From assembly GCF_009766085.1 (NCBI RefSeq), contig NZ_LMUF01000006.1, forward strand, positions 220,212 to 274,917: 54,706 nucleotides of DNA, written 5' to 3'. This document shows positions 1 to 8,511 of this stretch, piece by piece (position 1 is the stretch's first letter; each line of letters opens with the position of its first letter). The position numbers were made by a program, and so were the translations under genes. A model generated the notes under the pieces. That model made no database searches. It was not told the DNA's origin and saw only the letters and a list, made by a program, of their open reading frames with translations. The stretch is from Burkholderia sp. S171. GTDB lineage: Bacteria; Pseudomonadota; Gammaproteobacteria; Burkholderiales; Burkholderiaceae.

Positions 1-468
1 AGCATCGATCGCGCCCGAGCGAACCGCTTCGATAGCGTCGGCTTGGTGTTCGAAGATGGCTATCCGATCCTCGCTCACGCCTGATGTTCTCGCGGCGTCG
101 TGTTGCACTTGCCCGGCAATGATTCCAAGGTGCGCGTCGCGACGTTCCGCGAATGACGAATAGCTGTTGAGCGCTTTCGGATTTCCGGCCCGAACTAAGA
201 AGCCGTCTCCGATCGCCCATACTGGCATGCTGAACGCGACCGATTGGGAACGTTCGGGCGTAACGAACAGCGGAACATTCATATCCCAGCGGCCGGCTTC
301 TACACCCGGCAGTAGCTCACTGAACGTAGTCAGGCGATGCTCGATCCGTGTGACGCCGATCGCGCGAAGCACCTCCTCGGCCAGATCAATGTCAGCACCA
401 GTTGCGGTACCATCCGTTTTCGTCCAACCGAACGGTGGTTCGTCGATGTACGCAATCGTTACCTTCAT
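1..468 (-). CDS. Solute-binding protein family 3 (amino-acid ABC type), 3' end cut by window
   Basis: The minus strand is open from an ATG at 468 to the window edge (156 codons, no stop). The N-terminus MKVTIAYIDEPPFGW, followed by GADIDLAEEVLRAIG and then ELLPGVEAGRWDMNV, is the typical start of a periplasmic type-2 solute-binding fold (SBP_bac_3), the receptor part of polar amino-acid or ectoine ABC transporters. The TPERSQSVAFSMP segment is the usual first crossover. No signal peptide precedes it, which is seen in some members that act as cytoplasmic or membrane-tethered sensors, or the true start may have been lost. No partner permease is visible. The family is clear; the ligand cannot be told. 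Confidence 0.8.
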   Translation of the reverse strand, partial: MKVTIAYIDEPPFGWTKTDGTATGADIDLAEEVLRAIGVTRIEHRLTTFSELLPGVEAGRWDMNVPLFVTPERSQSVAFSMPVWAIGDGFLVRAGNPKALNSYSSFAERRDAHLGIIAGQVQHDAARTSGVSEDRIAIFEHQADAIEAVRSGAIDA

Positions 469-648
469 CGCTGTGTCTCGAGAAATGGGCGTGGACTCCA
501 ATGTTTAGAGCCGATTGCCGACGATTCTACCTACATGCACGAATGTCCCTTGTTGGCCGGCCGCCGCCTGTCAGCGAACGGCGGCACTTGCTAACCACTA
601 TAGCCCGTCGACCCTTTCCGGCTGACTTCAAACTCAACTGGTTAAGGC

Positions 649-905
649 CTAGTTCGAATGCTGAGCCGACTTAAGCTTTTGCCTCAAGTCTAGTTTGATC
701 TGCGGCCATTCGGAATCTAATATGCTGAACCGCAGTGAATTTCGCCTACGACCGTCGGACATTATTCGATCATTCCGAATAACACCCTCCTGTTTCGCAC
801 CGAGGCGAAGTATCGCCGTACTCGATCTTTCGTTGAGTTCGTCGGTCGTGAACTGAACGCGCACGCAATGGTCTTTTAGTTGCGTGCTTTACCATCAAGA
901 CCGCG
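649..905 (-). pseudogene. GNAT acetyltransferase remnant (RimJ/RimL type), frameshifted
   Basis: The minus-strand reading TTDELNERSSTAILRLGAK followed by RNDRIMSDGRRRNSLRFSI and DSEWPQIK is the C-terminal third of RimJ/RimL-like N-acetyltransferases (the N-x-x-S-x-x-A-I-x-R-L-G-A motif and the DSEWP end). Upstream at about 865-905 the matching preceding helix (VLMVKHA) is found in a different frame, and the required frame carries stops. The gene is therefore frameshifted near 870-880 and has no N-terminal acetyl-CoA-binding part. It is an inactive relic. Confidence 0.6.
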
Positions 906-968
906 CGACGCACATTGAACGGGCGTTGATGGAGATCCTCCAAGAGCACAAACGCAAAGGGGACGGGA

Positions 969-1460
969 CGATAAATTCAGTTCTTGGTCGTCATTATTAC
1001 GCACCTTGTCGTGGATCGCGCGCGCGAGTGCCGATAAGATGCGCCTACCTTATCGCGTCACCTTCGCCGGAGTCTGAGCCAAAACATGCCACGCCCGAGA
1101 CAGTCGATCAGCCCAGCAGCACGAACCCACCTACTGTGCTATCTAGTGGCGAGCGCGCTCGCATCGCACGCCTTGACGAAAACATGGCGCGTCGACCATG
1201 TCGTCGAATCGGCACGCATCTGGCAGGCTAGAAATTTGATGTCGGCGAGCTGGCTTGACCGTCTGATGCTCGGACAACTCGCGCTAAAGTTGTCCCGCGA
1301 GCACTTGGTCGCTTCCAAAACAGTACGTCAATCGGACGCCCTTGCGCTGTTCACCGACGAGTTAGCGCTGAACTATCAAAGCCCACTCGCTGGACGCATC
1401 TGGCAACGGTGCTGCGATGCGCTGGCCTCCAGCGCATCGCAAACCGGAGCATAAGGGCCC
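969..1460 (+). repeat. Copy A of a diverged ~490-bp direct repeat (copy B at 47721)
   Basis: From the sequence ATAAATTCAGTTCTT at about 971 to just past the stop at 1454, this segment aligns along its whole length with 47721-48215 in the same orientation. The alignment covers about 117 bp of non-coding 5' flank and a complete 122-codon gene. The flanks outside these limits do not match. Divergence is about 15-20 percent, so this is an old duplication or two acquisitions of a related unit. Confidence 0.85.
1086..1454 (+). CDS. Orphan 122-aa protein, paralogue of 47840-48208
   Basis: The ATG at 1086 gives MPRPRQSISPAARTHLL and ends SSASQTGA. A GGAG lies about 13 bases upstream. No domain is recognised: it is helical, has no signal peptide, and has a conserved core around TKTWRVDHVVESARIW and SWLDRLMLGQ. 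The paralogue at 47840 is the same length and about four fifths identical, with changes clustered around residues 75-79 and at the C-terminus. The matching length and the excess of wobble-position changes support a real gene. The next gene downstream is the nuclease at 1698, 240 bp away. Function unknown. Confidence 0.7.
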   Translation: MPRPRQSISPAARTHLLCYLVASALASHALTKTWRVDHVVESARIWQARNLMSASWLDRLMLGQLALKLSREHLVASKTVRQSDALALFTDELALNYQSPLAGRIWQRCCDALASSASQTGA

Positions 1461-1697
1461 AGATGCGGTCACCAAGGCCGACGACGATAGCCGCGAGTCC
1501 GACTGTGTGTTCGTGGCACAACGCGTCATAAGCTCTTGACTCAGGTCGATGACGGGACGCAACTTCTTTGCCTTCCAACAAGCAGCGCCATTGATGCAAA
1601 ATGCAGATTCGCCGAGCGGACAGTCGGCGAGCATATCGTGCTCCCGCGCTAGCACTTTTGCCGTTGGTATTCGCTAACCTTACAAAAACTACTAAAA

Positions 1698-3090
1698 ATG
1701 GCATCCTTCGGAGCAGCAAAAGGCAAAAACGGCAATTGGCGCAACGCAGGCAAGCGCCTGGCAGATTCCGCGACGGAAGCTGTTGAGAGTATCGGGAACG
1801 CAGCGAAGCCCGTGGTGACACGCGCCGGCCGGATGACCAGGAACGGTGGTGAGTCATTGGTCGAGGCCGCAGAGGGCATCGCGGAGGTCGGCGTAAAGGT
1901 TGCAAAGCGCACGAAAGACATCGCCGCGACGATTGCAGAGAACCCCCGTATCACAATCGACTTCATGAAGGAAAAGGCGGCCGCTGCGAAGCAGAAGGTG
2001 ACGACCATCGTGGAAAACCGAACGCAATACGCGGCACAGGCCAAGGATGCTGCGATCACCGGCAAGAAAGTTTTGGGCGACGCAGTCCGGAACCCCGCCG
2101 AAGCGGCGCGGGCGGCCCAAGCGGTAGCCGAGGGATTTGGTCGTGGAGTGGTGGACTCGGCTAGGGGCGCAGCCGGCCACGTTCTGGTGGGCGGCGCCGA
2201 TTTTCGGGAACTGAATGCGCGTATTTTTTGCCAGTGCGAAGAATATCGCGCCTTGGGACAACGGGCACCGGTCGCTGGGCAAATTGCCGATGGGAGCACC
2301 TTTCTCGACGCTGTGCTTGCCGGTGGCGACGCCAGACGCGCAGCTCTTGAGGGCTTCGTTCCGCCAGACGTCGTCGACGCCTACGCCACTCAATATCCCG
2401 GGGGAACCGAGAGCTTTAAGGAAAAAGTCCGGCACTTTAGCGAAGAGCAGATACAAGGATTGGTGGGTGGCGTAAAAGGCAAGCTTTTCGAGATTCAGTA
2501 CATGGGCCATCTAAATTCCGGGGTTCTTCCCGACGGCTTCCATGCCGTCATGGCGCAAAGTGTGACGCAACCGGGATGGGACATTGCGATCGAAGGGCCG
2601 AACGGAGATATGGTTAGGCTGCTGCAACTGAAGGCGACGGATTCGGTTGCGCGTGTGAAGCAGGCGCTGATGCTGCACCCGGAAATTGACGTTGTCGTGC
2701 CCTCGGAACTTCACGCTGAACTCGTGATGAGGGGATATTCCGAGCACATCGTTGACAGCGGAATTTCTCACGGAGACTTGGTCACAGATGGGCGACGCAT
2801 CAAAGGCAGCTCAAGACGGCTTTGGCGAGCCGTCCGTAATCATGCTAGCGCTCCTCGCGTTCACATCTTACAGCGACGATAGTTTATCGGCGTATGAACG
2901 CAGCCGCACTTTTGGCTCACGCTCCGGCAGCTACGTGATGGCGTATCTCACTGGCGGGGCGGCAGATCTTGTAACCGGCGGCATACCCTTCATATCGATC
3001 GTGGCGGCGTCCACCGCGCGAGCGGTCATCGGGACAGGCGGAAAAAGTGCGCACAAGGGATGCGATGCTCGCTTTAATCAAATCAAATGA
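1698..3090 (+). pseudogene. PD-(D/E)XK nuclease-like protein (candidate effector), frameshifted near 2780
   Basis: The first frame (ATG 1698) runs about 360 meaningful codons. Residues 1-160 are Ala/Lys-rich amphipathic helix with repeated KAKD/AAKQK-like segments. Residues 255-330 hold GKLFEIQYMG, then GWDIAIEGP, then VRLLQLKATDS, which fit the E...D...(Q/E)xK arrangement of a PD-(D/E)XK nuclease. Near 2780 the protein-like signal switches to the +1 frame (MGDASKAAQDGFGEPSV...), which continues to 3090 with two hydrophobic glycine-rich segments. The original frame ends in Arg-rich nonsense at 2882. Rejoined, the product would be about 463 aa. An ankyrin gene follows 71 bp downstream and could be its immunity or chaperone partner. 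The frameshift could be a mutation, a sequencing error or programmed. Confidence 0.55.
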
Positions 3091-3161
3091 GGCTGTTCTG
3101 CGGCGCCAGCGCCGACGCCTCCTTTCACTGCCCGAATAGACCAACCTTCATGAGGTAACAA

Positions 3162-3815
3162 ATGATCGAGTTTCACTTTGCGGAGTCGCAAGTTCCGCAT
3201 ACACCTGCCAAGCGCTTGTTCGATGCTGCGCGGACCGGTGACATCCTTCGACTGGAACAGCTTTGTGCGTCGGAAGGGCTGGAGTCTCGGGATGTCTTCG
3301 AGAGGGGCGAGTCGCTGCTGTTCCCTGCGGCTGCAAGTCAGAAAACTGAGATGTGTGAGTGGTTGTTGGATAATGGAGTTCGGGCTGAGCATCAAGATCA
3401 CTCTGGCCGAACCGCGCTCCTCTCGGCCATTGTGTTCAGGGACGCAGGCTGGAATCAGAAGTTAATTACGCTTCTCTCAAGAGCCATCAATATTGCGGAT
3501 CGCTCCGGAGTTACGCCGCTCATGCAGGCTACAAAGGGAGCGGGGGCATTTGGCGCAAAGCGCGGAAACCTAAAGATCGTGAAGGCGTTGGTGGAGAATG
3601 GCGCGGACGTGTTCGCTCAGGACGACCGAGGCCTCACACCACTGGGCCGCGCAGAATTTGCTGCGAGGAAAAGTAAGCAGGACGTCAACGACGAAATTAT
3701 TGCCTTTCTCAAGAACACGATGGTCGAAGCTGCGGCGATGCATGAATTTCTTCGCTTGTATCAGCATCACTTTTCACCAAAAGGAGTACTCATGATTCAG
3801 CACCGGCCATCTTGA
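3162..3815 (+). CDS. Ankyrin-repeat protein, candidate immunity partner of the upstream nuclease
   Basis: The ATG at 3162 follows a GAGGTAA ribosome site. The 217-aa product has at least three ankyrin-type units: AARTGDILRLEQLC, then HQDHSGRTALLSAIV, then SGVTPLMQATKGAG with GNLKIVKALVENGADVFAQD, then RGLTPLGRAE. There is no signal peptide or TM segment, so it is cytoplasmic. Ankyrin proteins often sit directly behind toxins or effectors in proteobacteria as immunity or adaptor proteins, and position is the only support for that role here. The last seven codons (MIQHRPS) are preceded by AAAGGAG and an ATG, as if the start of a lost downstream gene had been fused to this end. Confidence 0.75.
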   Translation: MIEFHFAESQVPHTPAKRLFDAARTGDILRLEQLCASEGLESRDVFERGESLLFPAAASQKTEMCEWLLDNGVRAEHQDHSGRTALLSAIVFRDAGWNQKLITLLSRAINIADRSGVTPLMQATKGAGAFGAKRGNLKIVKALVENGADVFAQDDRGLTPLGRAEFAARKSKQDVNDEIIAFLKNTMVEAAAMHEFLRLYQHHFSPKGVLMIQHRPS

Positions 3816-4135
3816 TCATGAACTTGCACCACTGCTTTTCGAGTGTTCGGTGAAACTATGCAATCCGGTTACCGCCTTGATATAGGCTAGGGATCGGCGA
3901 ATGGATTTCCGCTGCGGCGGCTAACCGCGCCCCCCGCTCCCTGCGAATTCGGTTTTCGCTACTCACGGCGTGCTGCCGCACAAAAGAATGTTCTTATGCA
4001 CTACGCCTAGCCGGGCCCGGCATTTAAGATGACCGGGCTTGGCAGTTTCAATCGATACATATCGAAACGTCTGCAGTGCTGCATCGAATGCCCGAACCGC
4101 AACGGACAAAAAAACAGAACAGGAGAGAACGGATA
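3816..4135. other. Intergenic, no gene seen
   Basis: These 320 bases separate the ankyrin gene from the CsrA-like gene. I see no coding pattern on either strand. The last 20 bases carry the AGGAGAG ribosome site for the gene at 4136. A ribosome site followed by an ATG at 3791 gives only MIQHRPS before a stop at 3813, which looks like the beginning of a deleted gene. Confidence 0.5.
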
Positions 4136-4408
4136 ATGGCGCTTAGCCTTGGTGTGCAAGCAGGTAGTCAGGTGAAGATCGGGAGCTCTATCCTCCACAT
4201 ACTGAAGATCTCCAATGGGGGAAAGTCTATTTCAGTTAAGCTCAACGATCAAACCTTCGATGTCGGAAATCAACAGAAAATCGAGATATTGCCGTCCGTG
4301 TTTGTCATCTGCGGAGTGGTCGGAGACTGGGACTCGTCGTCGAAATCTCGGCTTGCGTTGGATGCGCCTCGTTCCGTTAAGATCGAACGCGTCGATCCGG
4401 GCAAATAG
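4136..4408 (+). CDS. Divergent CsrA/RsmA-like RNA-binding protein with central insertion
   Basis: The ATG at 4136 has a good AGGAGAG site about 10 bases upstream, and an in-frame start further up lacks one. The 90-aa product begins MALSLGVQAGSQVKIGSSI and ends RLALDAPRSVKIERV. These halves match the first two strands (G-x-x-V-x-IG) and the last two strands (R-I-x-I-x-AP-x-x-V-x-I-x-R) of CsrA, including the Arg that contacts GGA in RNA. About 40 residues are inserted between them. CsrA proteins repress translation by binding GGA loops. This looks like an accessory variant rather than the housekeeping copy, and its target is unknown. Confidence 0.55.
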   Translation: MALSLGVQAGSQVKIGSSILHILKISNGGKSISVKLNDQTFDVGNQQKIEILPSVFVICGVVGDWDSSSKSRLALDAPRSVKIERVDPGK

Positions 4409-4412
4409 CGGC

Positions 4413-4895
4413 CTATTGCACACCGGTTACAAGGTGGTGCAGATACGCGCCGTGTGCAAGGGGGAATTCGCCCGTTAAGCAGAACGATTGCTCATGACGA
4501 TACAGCTCTATAGCAATCACTCCGCTCTGGTGAAACCAGAAACTGTTACTCCAATACGGCTTGCCAAGTGGTTTCCCCCCGCGCTCCGCGCGTTCCTGGC
4601 TGATCTCCCATGCCGTAATCCGGCCGGGACCAAATTCGTTAATATATGCCCAACTCTTGTCGACCGACATCCTTCCTCTCGAAGACGTATAGTGAAGGCT
4701 GCTCAGCCACCCACGCAGGTCGTTCGGTATATCGGCCCATCGACATAGGGCGGGACGGCCAAAGCAACGGTAGCGGTCGTCGATAGCTCCGATAGACTCG
4801 CCGTGATACGAGTCGTTGTCATAGACAGCATCGGTCAACCTAGTTCGAGGCAGGTGCGGCTTGTAATTGGCTGGTGGCAGCGGCGCTTTCTGCAA
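4413..4895 (-). CDS. Hypothetical 160-aa protein
   Basis: The product is rich in Trp, Tyr and His (SWAYINEFGPGRITAWEIS, KPYWSNSFWFHQSG). Composition and codon pattern look coding, and the opposite frames do not. There is no signal peptide or TM segment. It converges with the CsrA-like gene, and the two stops are only a few bases apart. I do not recognise the family. Its size, aromatic content and position among candidate effector genes would fit an immunity-type protein, but that is inference only. Confidence 0.5.
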   Translation of the reverse strand: MQKAPLPPANYKPHLPRTRLTDAVYDNDSYHGESIGAIDDRYRCFGRPALCRWADIPNDLRGWLSSLHYTSSRGRMSVDKSWAYINEFGPGRITAWEISQERAERGGKPLGKPYWSNSFWFHQSGVIAIELYRHEQSFCLTGEFPLAHGAYLHHLVTGVQ

Positions 4896-5022
4896 GCCTG
4901 ATTTTCACCCGCCGACTGGCGAATAGGATGGTCATATCGTCGGTCCGCTTTATAAGCCCCGGGTAGTAGAAACCTGTGATCTCAATCGTCTCCCTGCAAC
5001 TGCACGAAGCGATTGTTTCCGT

Positions 5023-5259
5023 TCATCCAGGCATCGATCCGGCCTCACCTTGTGGCCCGAAAAGCCAGAGCTCCAGGAACCGACTATCACCATGCTGACC
5101 GCCTACGTAACCGGATGTGCTAAACGTCATTGCTCCACGACGGCTTTCCGATAATTGAACCACCATGTCCGGATAGAACACTTCGGCATCTTCTTCCCAC
5201 CGTCTGACGAGCCAAAGTGAATATCCACGGGGTGGCCGCTTGTATAAAACGCCAGGCAA
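5023..5259 (-). CDS. Short hypothetical protein, possibly a fragment
   Basis: This frame encodes RGYSLWLVRRWEEDAEVFYP followed by a Ser/Thr/Gly segment (GAMTFSTSGYVGG) and FLELWLFGPQG. The amino-acid mix is protein-like, but only 78 codons are open and no good ribosome site is visible. It may be the surviving part of a longer gene. It is divergent to the frame at 5302. No family is recognised. Confidence 0.35.
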   Translation of the reverse strand: MPGVLYKRPPRGYSLWLVRRWEEDAEVFYPDMVVQLSESRRGAMTFSTSGYVGGQHGDSRFLELWLFGPQGEAGSMPG

Positions 5260-5301
5260 CCTCGGACAGGGGATCTTGGATACCCTAATGCCCCGCAGGG
5301 C

Positions 5302-5601
5302 GTGATCAAGATAGAGAAGCTGCGCGTCTTTGAGGGCAGCCTACTTGTTTTTGCCACGTCGGTTTACTATCTTGGGCACTGGCGGTTTGAGACGCGTCTT
5401 TTCGAAACAAAGAAAGGAGATCAATTTCAGTATTCGGGAGAGAACATCACCCAAGTCGGCGGAAACGGCCAGGGGGTGAAGGGTACGCTATTCACTCTGG
5501 CGATGTCTCTGCACAAAACTGATGACGCGTTGCAAGTGACGGGGGAATGGCGCGGAGGCGGGATACCATACCCCTTTGAAGGAACACTCCTGAAAGCATA
5601 A
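5302..5601 (+). CDS. Hypothetical ~99-aa protein
   Basis: It starts at a GTG at 5302 with no strong ribosome site; the frame is open for only 15 codons further upstream. The product (KIEKLRVFEGSLLVFAT, LFETKKGDQFQYSGENI, GEWRGGGIPYPFEG) looks beta-rich and soluble, without a signal peptide. It ends cleanly at TAA 5599-5601. It may be a whole small immunity-like protein or the 3' part of a longer one. Family not recognised. Confidence 0.45.
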   Translation: MIKIEKLRVFEGSLLVFATSVYYLGHWRFETRLFETKKGDQFQYSGENITQVGGNGQGVKGTLFTLAMSLHKTDDALQVTGEWRGGGIPYPFEGTLLKA

Positions 5602-5904
5602 CGACAAAACGTACCACACATAGAAATTACAAAAGAGGTACCGAGGCATCGCAGGATAGATGCCCCTAACAGCCCAGGCGGAGCGGCTGTTTATCATTGC
5701 CGTAACCCGCGACGGATTTGCAGAACAACTTGGAGACTCGCAATGGTGTCAGGGAGGAGGGCCCGATACGTAATATACGGCGCTCTGTGGGCGCGACACA
5801 GACCACGGCACATAACCGAAGCATAGACGGATACAGCGCTAAAGCGCGGGCCATCAAGAGCCGAATTGAAAAGGTTTCGCTTACTTCTCCGGGTTAGTCA
5901 CTGA
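5602..5904. other. Intergenic, no gene seen
   Basis: These 303 bases separate the hypothetical gene at 5302-5601 from the convergent gene ending at 5905. Open frames here are short and Arg/Cys-rich with no ribosome sites. I see no hairpin strong enough to call a terminator. Confidence 0.4.
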
Positions 5905-6630
5905 TCAAACGAGCCTCTGTATGTGTGCACTCTGCGAGGGCACGACGCATGTCCCTGCGTCGCTCCCGTCGTTGTCACTAAAATCGAGCACGAAAATATG
6001 GCTCGTCAATGGAAAGGGCGCGTGCCCGATCTCATGGATGATCGGTTCCATTTCCACACCGGCTCGTCGCTCGCAGATCTGGCTAAGAAAATCAACGGTC
6101 GGCACGATCCACGCGATCTTGTTCTCTGCGGAACGCGGGCTAAACTCTCGGTCCAGCTTCAGTTGCTCATGCTTAAAATTGATTTCAATTTCGCCGGGCA
6201 ATGTGTGCTGCGATCCTTGCCCAGTACGGTCCTGCACAAATAACACGAAAAAGTCGCACTCGTCACAGTCTGCAAGAATGCGTTCTGCGTCGCCTCTTCT
6301 TCCGGTGGCCACCCTTGTTAGCAATTGGTCAAAGTCCTGCATAGTGCTGGACACGCGCCTGGCCATGTCAAAGGTGTACTGGTATTTGAACTCCACCTTG
6401 ACTCGCTCTTTCGATTCAATATCAACAATCAAAAGATCGACCTTATCGACTTCAGCGTAGGCGCGAAGGTTTTCGTGTCCATAGGTCTCGTTGAATTGTT
6501 CGAGAAAGGCGTCGCGGTACCGCGCCTCGTTCTTCACGTTTTGATAATAGAAGTGGATGCGCATGAGGCGATTTCGATATTCCTCGCTTGCAAGCGCCGA
6601 CTTGATCTTCTCCGCGTATTTGCCGCTCAT
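5905..6630 (-). CDS. PD-(D/E)XK-like nuclease-fold protein of unknown role
   Basis: I choose the ATG at 6630 (MSGKYAEKIKSAL) because AAGGAAAG lies just upstream; an in-frame ATG six codons earlier lacks a site. The 241-aa protein has an N-terminal helical part, then YRDAFLEQFNETYG, then VDLLIVDIESKERVKVEFKY. The acidic residue in YAEVDKVDLLIVD and the later E-F-K fit a PD-(D/E)XK core near residues 60-85. Such folds occur in restriction enzymes and in many uncharacterised accessory proteins. No methylase or other restriction partner is adjacent. Assignment is by motif only. Confidence 0.5.
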   Translation of the reverse strand: MSGKYAEKIKSALASEEYRNRLMRIHFYYQNVKNEARYRDAFLEQFNETYGHENLRAYAEVDKVDLLIVDIESKERVKVEFKYQYTFDMARRVSSTMQDFDQLLTRVATGRRGDAERILADCDECDFFVLFVQDRTGQGSQHTLPGEIEINFKHEQLKLDREFSPRSAENKIAWIVPTVDFLSQICERRAGVEMEPIIHEIGHAPFPLTSHIFVLDFSDNDGSDAGTCVVPSQSAHIQRLV

Positions 6631-6890
6631 CTCTTTCCTTTTAAGCATTAGGTGATCTGATCTGATGCAATCTTAACCTCAGCCTTTGGCGCAGGGCGCC
6701 TTCGTAAAAATGCACGGCCCCGGCTCAGATCGTCGCGATTCGCCCGCTCCAGCGTAAAGCTTCAATCACTCCAACGCTCGACCTTCTGCTGCAGCGGATA
6801 TCGTGGGTCATTGAAAGCAGTCAACGGAATCGGGCCATACGCCACAGTTCAATCGCAGATAGAACGCAGGAACCTTCAGTCTCCGCTGTT

Positions 6891-7103
6891 TCAAACCCCC
6901 GCTTCTTGAGATCGCGGACCGGCGGCGAAAAGATGCCCAAGGCGCCCGCCGACGACAAAGAGGCAAACGAAAAGGTTCACGCCGACCTCGAGAGCACAGC
7001 CCTTGCCGAAGCCCATATGCCAAGTTTCTGCGATCGCCGGAAGGGCGAAGCCGAACATGCAAAGGGCAGCGCCTGCGAACAGCCAGGCAAAATCCCTTCC
7101 CAT
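6891..7103 (-). CDS. Possible small membrane protein, 70 aa
   Basis: Starting at the ATG at 7103, the frame reads MGRDFAWLFAGAALCMFGFA then a second hydrophobic stretch (GVNLFVCLFVVGG). This predicts two membrane helices separated by about 20 residues. Both ends lie in a region of mixed coding signal, no clear ribosome site is visible, and a longer frame in another phase overlaps it. It may be a decayed fragment. Confidence 0.3.
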   Translation of the reverse strand: MGRDFAWLFAGAALCMFGFALPAIAETWHMGFGKGCALEVGVNLFVCLFVVGGRLGHLFAAGPRSQEAGV

Positions 7104-7122
7104 CTGGCCACTGCGTCCATAG

Positions 7123-7410
7123 ATCGCCGATCTGTTCAACTATCCGTTGAGAGCGCTGCTCGGCGACTATCGAGGCGCCGCTGGCGAAGACGCGGGGGCG
7201 ATCGCCGCGCAGATCGGGGACTTGCCCCGCGATGACCGCCGGGCAATCCTGCGAATCGTCGAGGACGTCGCCGCAATTGCGCGAGAGCGAGAAATCCTTC
7301 GATCCCGGTTGGACGCTGTGGGACAACGTGCTGCTGAACGCGAGCGCCCGGAACTCGAAACGATGGCGTCTGCTGCGCGGGAGCGTCCACGTTCGCGCGC
7401 AAAGACATGA
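7123..7410 (+). CDS. Possible coiled-coil protein fragment, no start seen
   Basis: The frame is open from just after a TAG at 7120 and reads LFNYPLRALLGDYRG, then IAAQIGDLPRDDRRAIL, then EDVAAIAREREILRSRL. The heptad-like Leu/Ile/Arg pattern suggests a helical or coiled-coil protein. No convincing start or ribosome site is visible, so it is likely the 3' piece of a longer gene. Family not recognised. The opposite-strand frames here are Arg/Ser-rich shadows. Confidence 0.35.
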   Translation: MADLFNYPLRALLGDYRGAAGEDAGAIAAQIGDLPRDDRRAILRIVEDVAAIAREREILRSRLDAVGQRAAERERPELETMASAARERPRSRAKT

Positions 7411-7757
7411 GGCGAACGACGTTGGTGTGGTTGTGAGCCGCGATCGACGACTGGCACGGACAATCCGGCGCGCGTCTGGCAGCCTGCCTGTCAATCCTTC
7501 GGACAGGTCTTCCTCGTGGTTAAACATTCTTCCCCTCTTGGCCTTTGGAAAATCCACGGCAAATCAATGCCGCGTTTCATGTCCTTAATCATCGGCACGA
7601 CGCGTCGCACCCTTCCGGCGAAAAATCCGGGGAAAATTGACGATCCGTCCTGAGGGTGTTTTATTTGGGCGATTCACGGCTTTTACGTGAGAACTCGTCC
7701 TGCGCCGGTTGAGATACGCAGCTACTATTCGGAAAAATCCAGCGCCGAAAAAAAACC
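7411..7757. other. Region upstream of the AraC-family gene, no gene seen
   Basis: About 350 bases with no convincing coding pattern. The 3' part must hold the promoter of the AraC-family gene at 7758, but I cannot point to clear -35/-10 boxes. A run of A residues lies immediately before its start. Confidence 0.4.
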
Positions 7758-7893
7758 ATGCCGCAGCACATTCGTTTCGAGAGCACGTATTTCAAAGAAG
7801 ACGAAGCAGAGGAGATTTGGCGGGAAGCGTTGAGGCCGATGTATGACGTGAAGCGGCCAAAGGACGTTCCTTTCGCGGCCAGCGTCGACACGT

Positions 7894-7912
7894 GGGACTT
7901 GGGACTTGGGAC
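7894..7912 (+). repeat. 7-bp tandem duplication (GGGACTT x2 plus partial)
   Basis: GGGACTT occurs twice in direct tandem followed by GGGAC. Deleting one unit restores the AraC reading frame. Two copies of seven bases shift the frame by one, so slippage could switch the gene off or on. Confidence 0.9.
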
Positions 7913-8511
7913 CCATCTTGCTCACGCGCCATGCCGCTCAGGGAGAGGTGCAGTTTCACCGCACGCGTCGCAAAATCGCTCTGTCGGGCATTAACCAATA
8001 TCTGGTGCATTGCTTGGTTGGCGGGCAGCTCACGTCGGAATTCGCCGAGGGTCAGCAACGGGTGCCGTTGAATTCCGTCGCCATTCGGGACCTTGCCGTC
8101 GAAAACGTTGGGTTCGCCGTCGATGCCCCAATGATCACGCTGAGCGTCGCCCGCTCGGCGCTGGATCGACGGCTGCCACAGCGTTCGCAAATTCATGGCG
8201 TGAGTTGGGCGGCGGATGACGCGATCGGAGAGCTATTCGCCGCGCATATGCATGCCCTTGCTCGGCTTGCAGCGACGATGAGCGAAGAGCAGATACCGAT
8301 CGTCGTTAATGGAACGCTGGACTTGTTGGCCGCGTGCCTGCTGCCAAAAGCACAAGAGCGGGTTTCGCAGGGAGATCCGCGCCTGGCTCCCATGCTTCGA
8401 GCGCAAGCGGCTTCTTACATCGAGCAGCATCTGTTGGATCCGGATTTAGGGCCGGCCGCGCTTTGCAAAGCATTGGGGATATCTCGCACCGCACTTTATG
8501 AGTTGTGTGCC

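Noticed and set aside
884..1231. Plus-strand frame overlapping the orphan gene
   Set aside because: It is in a different frame from the conserved 122-aa gene, and copy B does not preserve it.
1351..2510. Several minus-strand frames (1351-1905, 1649-2299, 1854-2510)
   Set aside because: All are shadows of the orphan gene or of the nuclease-fold gene in high-GC DNA. I considered a PAAR-like reading of 1362-1655, but the motif does not fit.
6808..7557. 249-codon minus-strand frame
   Set aside because: Arg/Ser/Leu-rich translation with shifting character, no ribosome site, and overlap with better short frames on both strands.
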